Of a stretch of DNA of 40,583 bases, positions 36,250 through 40,583 are shown in pieces (the stretch's first letter is position 1; each line of letters starts with the position of its first letter). The translations under genes and the position numbers were made by a program. The stretch is from Nitrosomonas oligotropha (lineage in GTDB: Bacteria; Pseudomonadota; Gammaproteobacteria; Burkholderiales; Nitrosomonadaceae): contig NZ_QRBZ01000030.1 in the NCBI RefSeq assembly GCF_009833085.1, positions 1-40,583 on the forward strand, written 5' to 3'. The notes under the pieces are model-generated. The model did not search any database, was not told the origin of the DNA, and saw only the letters and a program-made list of their open reading frames with translations.

Positions 36250-36294
36250 TTCAAAACCTCATGCTTTTTTATTTTAATCAGAATATTGATGCGC

Positions 36295-36323
36295 ATTATA
36301 TACTGGCTGAGGGAATCAGGAAA
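36295..36323 (-). promoter_or_regulatory. Predicted promoter of the 229-aa gene (and perhaps folD-aceEF)
   Basis: On the minus strand a perfect TATAAT (36295-36300) has a poor TTTCCT -35 box 17 bases upstream. The start point would be about 40 bases before the ATG at 36249. Confidence 0.45.
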
Positions 36324-36414
36324 AAGATCATTCCGGTTTCGCGGCTTTTCCGCCATGAATCCGCATCGGGAGATTTCGTGGATATGCTGTTCTACTAATG
36401 CGGAATAGCTGATA

Positions 36415-36448
36415 AAACAAAGCACTGCTACGGGTTGATTGTTAGTGC
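36415..36448 (-). terminator. Possible terminator of metF
   Basis: On the minus strand GCACT and AGTGC (36444-36448 and 36422-36426) form a short stem that spans the metF stop codon, followed by TTTGTTTT. The stem is only five base pairs with a long loop, so the call is weak. Confidence 0.3.
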
Positions 36449-37296
36449 GCGTGAAGATTAAGGCGTTGCCAAATAGCGGATGTCAAGTTGGCGGAGTTCA
36501 ACGTATAAAAATGCAATCCCGGCGCACCGGCTTGCAATAACTGTTCACATAAGCCGGTGACAACATCCAATCCAAAAGCTTGAATCGATTCGCTGTCATC
36601 TCCATAGCTCTCGAGTTTTTTACGGATCCAGCGCGGAATTTCAGCGCCGCAGGTGTCCGAGAATCTCACCAGTTGCGAGAATTTATTGATCGGCATGATG
36701 CCGGGAACAACAGGAATATTCAAACCGGCTGACTCGCATAGCTCGACAAAGTGAAAGTAAGCATCGGCATTATAGAAATATTGCGTAATCGCCGAACTAG
36801 CGCCTGTTTCAATTTTACGTTTGAAATTGTCAAAATCCGCTTGCGCAGACCGCGCCTGCGGATGGTATTCCGGGTAAGCCGCCACTTCGATATGGAAAGA
36901 AGATCCGTATTCCTGCCGTATAAAAGCCACCAGTTCGCTGGCGTAACGAAATTCGCCGGCTTGTGCCATCCCTGAAGGCAAATCACCGCGCAATGCGACA
37001 ATATGACGGATTCCCGCTTCATAATACTTTTCCAGAATGGCGCGAATGTTCTGCTGCGTTGAGCCGATGCACGATAAGTGCGGCGCAACCACATGACCTT
37101 CCGCTTGGATTTCCAGCACGGTCTCGAGCGTCCGCTCGCGCGTCGAACCGCCTGCACCGAAGGTTACCGAAAAGAACTTGGGATTGAATCGCGCCAGCTG
37201 CTGGCGTGTCAACCGGAGTTTCTCAACACCCTCGGGGGTTTGCGGTGGAAAAAGTTCAAAGCTAAACGTAGGAGGAAATTTTTTTTGTGATTCCAT
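36442..37296 (-). CDS. metF: 5,10-methylenetetrahydrofolate reductase MetF
   Basis: Reduces methylene-tetrahydrofolate to methyl-tetrahydrofolate, the methyl donor for methionine. The protein has the TIM-barrel start FSFELFPPQTPEGVEKL, the FSVTFGAGGSTRERT strand, HIVALRGDLPSG, and the FAD-contacting EVAAYPEYHPQA and GIMPINKFSQL. I start it at the ATG at 37296 (284 residues); a TTG at 37350 would add 18 unusual residues. It follows ahcY by about 140 bases, with an inverted repeat in the gap. The SAH riboswitch upstream of ahcY may control both. Confidence 0.95.
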   Translation of the reverse strand: MESQKKFPPTFSFELFPPQTPEGVEKLRLTRQQLARFNPKFFSVTFGAGGSTRERTLETVLEIQAEGHVVAPHLSCIGSTQQNIRAILEKYYEAGIRHIVALRGDLPSGMAQAGEFRYASELVAFIRQEYGSSFHIEVAAYPEYHPQARSAQADFDNFKRKIETGASSAITQYFYNADAYFHFVELCESAGLNIPVVPGIMPINKFSQLVRFSDTCGAEIPRWIRKKLESYGDDSESIQAFGLDVVTGLCEQLLQAGAPGLHFYTLNSANLTSAIWQRLNLHAH

Positions 37297-37371
37297 TTTT
37301 GCAAGCTCTATGGATACGGAATTAGTACGACTGCTGTCGTAGCCACGCAAATATTAATCAGTATTTTCTGA

Positions 37372-37420
37372 CTGGAAGAACCAGCAAAGCGGATACAAAC
37401 ACTTACGCCAGTTCTTCCAG
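37372..37420. repeat. Inverted repeat between ahcY and metF
   Basis: CTGGAAGAAC (37372-37381) and GTTCTTCCAG (37411-37420) form a perfect 10-base inverted repeat with a 29-base centre. Neither side has a T tract in the transcribed direction, so it does not look like an intrinsic terminator. A processing site or an mRNA 3'-end stabiliser for ahcY is possible. Confidence 0.55.
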
Positions 37421-37435
37421 AAAAAAGAAAAACGA

Positions 37436-38869
37436 TTAATACCGGTACATTTCAGGTTTGAATGGACCGTTTTTGCTCAATCCCAGGTAGTTAGCCTGTT
37501 CATCGGTCAATTCAGTGAGTTTCACACCCAATTTACCGATGTGCAAACGCGCCACTTTTTCATCCAGGTGTTTAGGTAATACATAAACATTTTTCTGATA
37601 ATTTGCGCCGTTCTGCCATAGCTCCATCTGCGCCAATACTTGATTGGTAAACGAGCTCGACATCACAAAAGATGGGTGGCCGGTCGCACATCCCAGATTC
37701 ACCAACCTGCCTTGCGCCAGAACGATAATGCGGCGTCCGGTCGGGAATATGACATGATCCACTTGCGGTTTGATATTTTCCCATTGGTATTTTTGAATGG
37801 ATGCGATATCAATTTCCGAATCAAAGTGGCCAATATTGCAAATGATCGCCTGATCCTTCATTTTCAGCATGTGATCATGCGTAATGACGCGCAGATTACC
37901 GGTTGCGGTAACAAAGATATCCGCTTGACTGCACGCATCGTCCATCGTCACTACGCGATACCCTTCCATCGCCGCTTGCAGCGCGCAAATCGGATCAATT
38001 TCAGTGATCCAGACAGTTGCTCCCAAACCTCGCAATGATTGCGCACAACCTTTGCCGACATCGCCATATCCGCAAACCACAGCGATCTTTCCGGCAATCA
38101 TGACGTCCGTGGCACGCTTGATGCCATCTACCAGTGATTCCCTGCAACCGTACAAATTATCAAACTTTGACTTTGTGACGGAGTCATTCACGTTGAAAGC
38201 GGGAAACGGCAGTTCGCCATTTTTTTGCATTTCATATAAACGATGCACCCCAGTCGTGGTTTCCTCGGTTACACCGCGTATCCTAGCCAGATTGGTTGAA
38301 TACCAATTGGGTTCGGTTGCCAATTTCTTTTTGATCGATGCAAATAATGCAGTTTCTTCCTCGTTGCCCGGATTCGCAATAATCGCAGGATTTTTTTCGG
38401 CTTTCGTGCCCAGAATCAACAATAATGTTGCATCTCCGCCATCATCCAGAATCATGTTGGCGCCGACCGATTGACCGGCAGCCGTCCATTCAAAAATCTT
38501 GTGCGCGTATTCCCAGTAATCTTCCAGCGATTCACCCTTATAGGCGAATACCGGAATATTTCTGGCAGCAATCGCAGCAGCCGCGTGATCCTGAGTAGAA
38601 AAAATATTGCAGGAAGCCCAGCGCACTTCGGCACCGAGCGCGACCAGTGTCTCGATCAACACCGCCGTTTGGATCGTCATATGCAAAGAACCGGCAACCC
38701 TGGCGCCTGCCAGTGGTTTCTGGCTCGCATATTCTTTACGTAATGCCATTAAACCCGGCATTTCCGTTTCAGCGATCGCAATTTCTTTACGTCCCCATTC
38801 CGCCAATGCAATATCGGCAACTTTATAGTCGGTAAAGAAACTACCATCGGAATTAAGCACAGCGTTCAT
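37436..38869 (-). CDS. ahcY: S-adenosylhomocysteine hydrolase (adenosylhomocysteinase)
   Basis: Splits S-adenosylhomocysteine into homocysteine and adenosine, keeping methylation going. The 477-residue protein has [15 protein letters not shown], the NAD-binding [17 protein letters not shown], and the C-terminal [21 protein letters not shown] ending KPEMYRY, all diagnostic. The start is the ATG at 38869: GAGGAG is placed nine bases before it, whereas the in-frame ATG at 38878 touches the same GAGGAG and could not use it. An SAH riboswitch lies immediately upstream. metK precedes and metF follows on the same strand. Confidence 0.97.
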   Translation of the reverse strand: MNAVLNSDGSFFTDYKVADIALAEWGRKEIAIAETEMPGLMALRKEYASQKPLAGARVAGSLHMTIQTAVLIETLVALGAEVRWASCNIFSTQDHAAAAIAARNIPVFAYKGESLEDYWEYAHKIFEWTAAGQSVGANMILDDGGDATLLLILGTKAEKNPAIIANPGNEEETALFASIKKKLATEPNWYSTNLARIRGVTEETTTGVHRLYEMQKNGELPFPAFNVNDSVTKSKFDNLYGCRESLVDGIKRATDVMIAGKIAVVCGYGDVGKGCAQSLRGLGATVWITEIDPICALQAAMEGYRVVTMDDACSQADIFVTATGNLRVITHDHMLKMKDQAIICNIGHFDSEIDIASIQKYQWENIKPQVDHVIFPTGRRIIVLAQGRLVNLGCATGHPSFVMSSSFTNQVLAQMELWQNGANYQKNVYVLPKHLDEKVARLHIGKLGVKLTELTDEQANYLGLSKNGPFKPEMYRY

Positions 38870-38893
38870 AATAATCATCTCCTCAATTTATGA

Positions 38894-38970
38894 ACGAGCG
38901 CCGTTGTGACAAATACCCGCCTATGCTGAGCCTCACGGAACCAGCCGCTGCAGCGCTCCTCACCATAGGG
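38894..38970 (-). promoter_or_regulatory. S-adenosylhomocysteine (SAH) riboswitch
   Basis: Read on the minus strand, the metK-ahcY gap contains TGAGGAGCGCTGCAGCGG, then GTGAGGCTCAGCAT, then CACAACGGCGCTCG. These are the conserved blocks of the SAH riboswitch: the P1 stem (ATGGTGAG with CTCAGCAT, one mismatch), the GAGGAGCGCUGC core, the GAGGCUC turn, and the terminal GGCGCUC that pairs with GAGCGC to form the pseudoknot. It ends 16 bases before the ahcY start region. In known cases SAH binding turns expression of ahcY on. Confidence 0.92.
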
Positions 38971-39016
38971 GAAAACCAATTAAAGGTTATTGATGTCGGC
39001 AAAGATTACAGAAAAT

Positions 39017-40180
39017 TTAGAGACCGGCATCAGCACGTAATTGTGCGGCCTTATTCGTAGCTTCCCAGGTAAACTCTGGAAGTTCACGTCCAAAATGCCC
39101 ATAAGCAGCTGTTTTGGCATAGATAGGACGTAACAGGTTAAGCGCATGTATGATACCGCGAGGACGTAAATCAAAATGCTTTTCGATGAGTTGAACAATT
39201 TTTTCATCGGCAATTTTACCCGTACCGAATGTATTGACCATCAATGAAACAGGACGTGCAACACCAATGGCATAAGCAACCTGCACTTCGCATTTACTGG
39301 CAATCCCTGCGGCCACGATATTTTTAGCTACATAACGTCCGGCATAGGTCGCGGATCGATCTACCTTGGATGGATCTTTACCGGAAAAAGCGCCGCCGCC
39401 ATGATGCGCTGCACCACCGTAGCTATCGACAATGATTTTGCGCCCGGTCAAGCCGCAATCGCCCATCGGACCACCTACCACAAAACGCCCGGTGGGGTTC
39501 ACCAAATATTGAATACGGCTACTGATCATCGAAGCGGGCAATACCGGTTTAATGACTTCTTCAATAACCGCTTCGCTTAAATCGGAATGGGAAATATCCG
39601 GATCATGCTGCGTGGAAATCACCACCGTTTCGATTTGCTGCGGTTTACCGTTTAGATAACGCACCGAAACTTGTGATTTGGCATCGGGGCGCAACCAAGG
39701 TAATTGGCCTTTTTTTCTCAATTCGGCTTGCCGTTCAACCAAACGATGCGCATAAAAAATAGGCATCGGCATTAATTGTGGTGTTTCATCGCAAGCGTAA
39801 CCAAACATGAGACCCTGATCGCCCGCTCCTTGCTCCATTTCTTCTTCTTTGGAACGATTCACACCTTGGGCGATATCCGGCGATTGTTTGTTAAATGCGG
39901 TCAATACGGCGCATGTGGTCGAATCGAAGCCGATATTTGAACTGGTATAACCGATATTCTTGACCGTTTCACGCGCAATGATATTGTAATCAACCGATGC
40001 ATGGGTCGTTATTTCGCCTGATAATACAATCAACCCGGTACTGCATAACGTTTCGCACGCAACCCGCGCGTTAGGATCTTGACTCAGAATTGCATCCAAT
40101 ACAGCATCAGAAATCTGATCGGCAACTTTGTCAGGATGCCCTTCAGAAACAGACTCAGAAGTAAAAAGATATTCACTCAT
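39017..40180 (-). CDS. metK: S-adenosylmethionine synthetase
   Basis: Makes S-adenosylmethionine from methionine and ATP. The 387-residue protein has [17 protein letters not shown] at the N-terminus, [15 protein letters not shown], and the P-loop-like [19 protein letters not shown] with the conserved lysine. Full length and intact. It is the first gene of metK-ahcY-metF. No ribosome binding site of good quality precedes the ATG (GGTTAAATT), and a TATACT (40212-40217 on the minus strand) is a plausible -10 box without a clear -35. Confidence 0.97.
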   Translation of the reverse strand: MSEYLFTSESVSEGHPDKVADQISDAVLDAILSQDPNARVACETLCSTGLIVLSGEITTHASVDYNIIARETVKNIGYTSSNIGFDSTTCAVLTAFNKQSPDIAQGVNRSKEEEMEQGAGDQGLMFGYACDETPQLMPMPIFYAHRLVERQAELRKKGQLPWLRPDAKSQVSVRYLNGKPQQIETVVISTQHDPDISHSDLSEAVIEEVIKPVLPASMISSRIQYLVNPTGRFVVGGPMGDCGLTGRKIIVDSYGGAAHHGGGAFSGKDPSKVDRSATYAGRYVAKNIVAAGIASKCEVQVAYAIGVARPVSLMVNTFGTGKIADEKIVQLIEKHFDLRPRGIIHALNLLRPIYAKTAAYGHFGRELPEFTWEATNKAAQLRADAGL

Positions 40181-40583
40181 AATTTAACCAATAAAGTAAT
40201 GATAAGTTTTAAGTATAGCGGATTGTGTCTTTGAAAATAGAACTCTGTCAATTTCGACAATGCTATTGTGACGGAAGAATTAAGCCATGCATCATGGAAA
40301 TAGACCGTGATTAGCTGATCTATTTCATTGCGCTGTCAATAACAACGTGCTTTATGCTTACATTTATTTGCTGGGCAAATCGGCGATTCAATTTCTTTCC
40401 GAAAATGAATTCTCTATTGGATCCAGCTTATACATAAACATAATCAGCCTCGTAGCGTGTATTACCCATTCGCACCCGTAGCTGTAAGAAATTCTAACCC
40501 AATTTGTTAAAAATATCGAATAAGGGACGGTAGAGAAGCGAAGAAGTGTATTTTCTTATCGAAAAAGTGTTGTTAAAAATAAT
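40181..40583. other. 403-base region upstream of metK, no gene seen
   Basis: I see no ORF with a start signal, RNA gene or known riboswitch here. It probably holds the metK promoter (TATACT at 40212-40217, minus strand) and a short TGTC-N6-GACA inverted repeat at 40246-40259. Confidence 0.5.

Noticed and set aside
1..40583. CRISPR arrays, insertion sequences, prophage genes
   Set aside because: No regularly spaced repeats, transposase-like frames or phage structural genes were seen on either strand.
40181..40583. SAM riboswitch upstream of metK
   Set aside because: The conserved blocks of SAM-I, SAM-II or SAM-III classes are not visible in this stretch.

Overview
The window reads as chromosomal DNA of a chemolithoautotrophic betaproteobacterium, most likely an ammonia oxidiser of the Nitrosomonas group. 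The basis is a form IA ('green-like') RuBisCO operon with cbbQ and cbbO behind a divergent cbbR, a complete System I cytochrome c maturation cluster, a betaproteobacterial nadD-rsfS-rlmH-maf-rng block, and an SAH riboswitch in front of ahcY. The genus is inferred from remembered gene order and protein character, not from a search.

Layout. 140-1092 (minus): two coupled small membrane proteins. 1172-2086 (minus): cbbR. 2284-7446 (plus): cbbL, cbbS, cbbQ, cbbO, with a hairpin between cbbL and cbbS and a strong intrinsic terminator between cbbS and cbbQ. 7575-9934: a short accessory patch with an orphan secreted protein, a dRS3-like repeat, the decayed 3' end of a second cbbO, an AT-rich DUF2971 gene and a long inverted repeat. 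9995-11737 (minus): a fused dihydroxyacetone kinase. 11866-19790 (minus): bcp and ccmIHGFEDC, then ccmBA after a 232-base gap. 19956-23052 (plus): a NarX-like sensor kinase with two tandem copies of one sensory module and its LuxR-type response regulator. 23588-25957 (minus): a likely operon of a STAS-less SulP-type anion transporter, a 35-residue small protein, a universal stress protein and a small two-helix membrane protein, preceded by an 814-base leader with an array of TTACTTA/TAAGTAA half sites. 26772-30504 (minus): nadD, rsfS, rlmH, maf, rng. 30535-36249 (minus): a membrane protein of unknown function, folD, aceE, aceF. 36442-40180 (minus): metK, SAH riboswitch, ahcY, metF.

How the parts fit. 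The left side is CO2 fixation: enzyme, AAA+/VWA activase pair and regulator. The ccm cluster supplies c-type cytochromes needed by a respiratory chain such as that of ammonia oxidation. The right side joins pyruvate oxidation to one-carbon and methyl metabolism (folD, metF, ahcY, metK). The best candidate for an undescribed system is the SulP transporter, small protein, Usp and small membrane protein operon at 23588-25957. The most informative genome-history signal is the cbbO remnant at 8437-8709, whose differences from the intact gene are mostly synonymous, which points to a once functional second cbbO.
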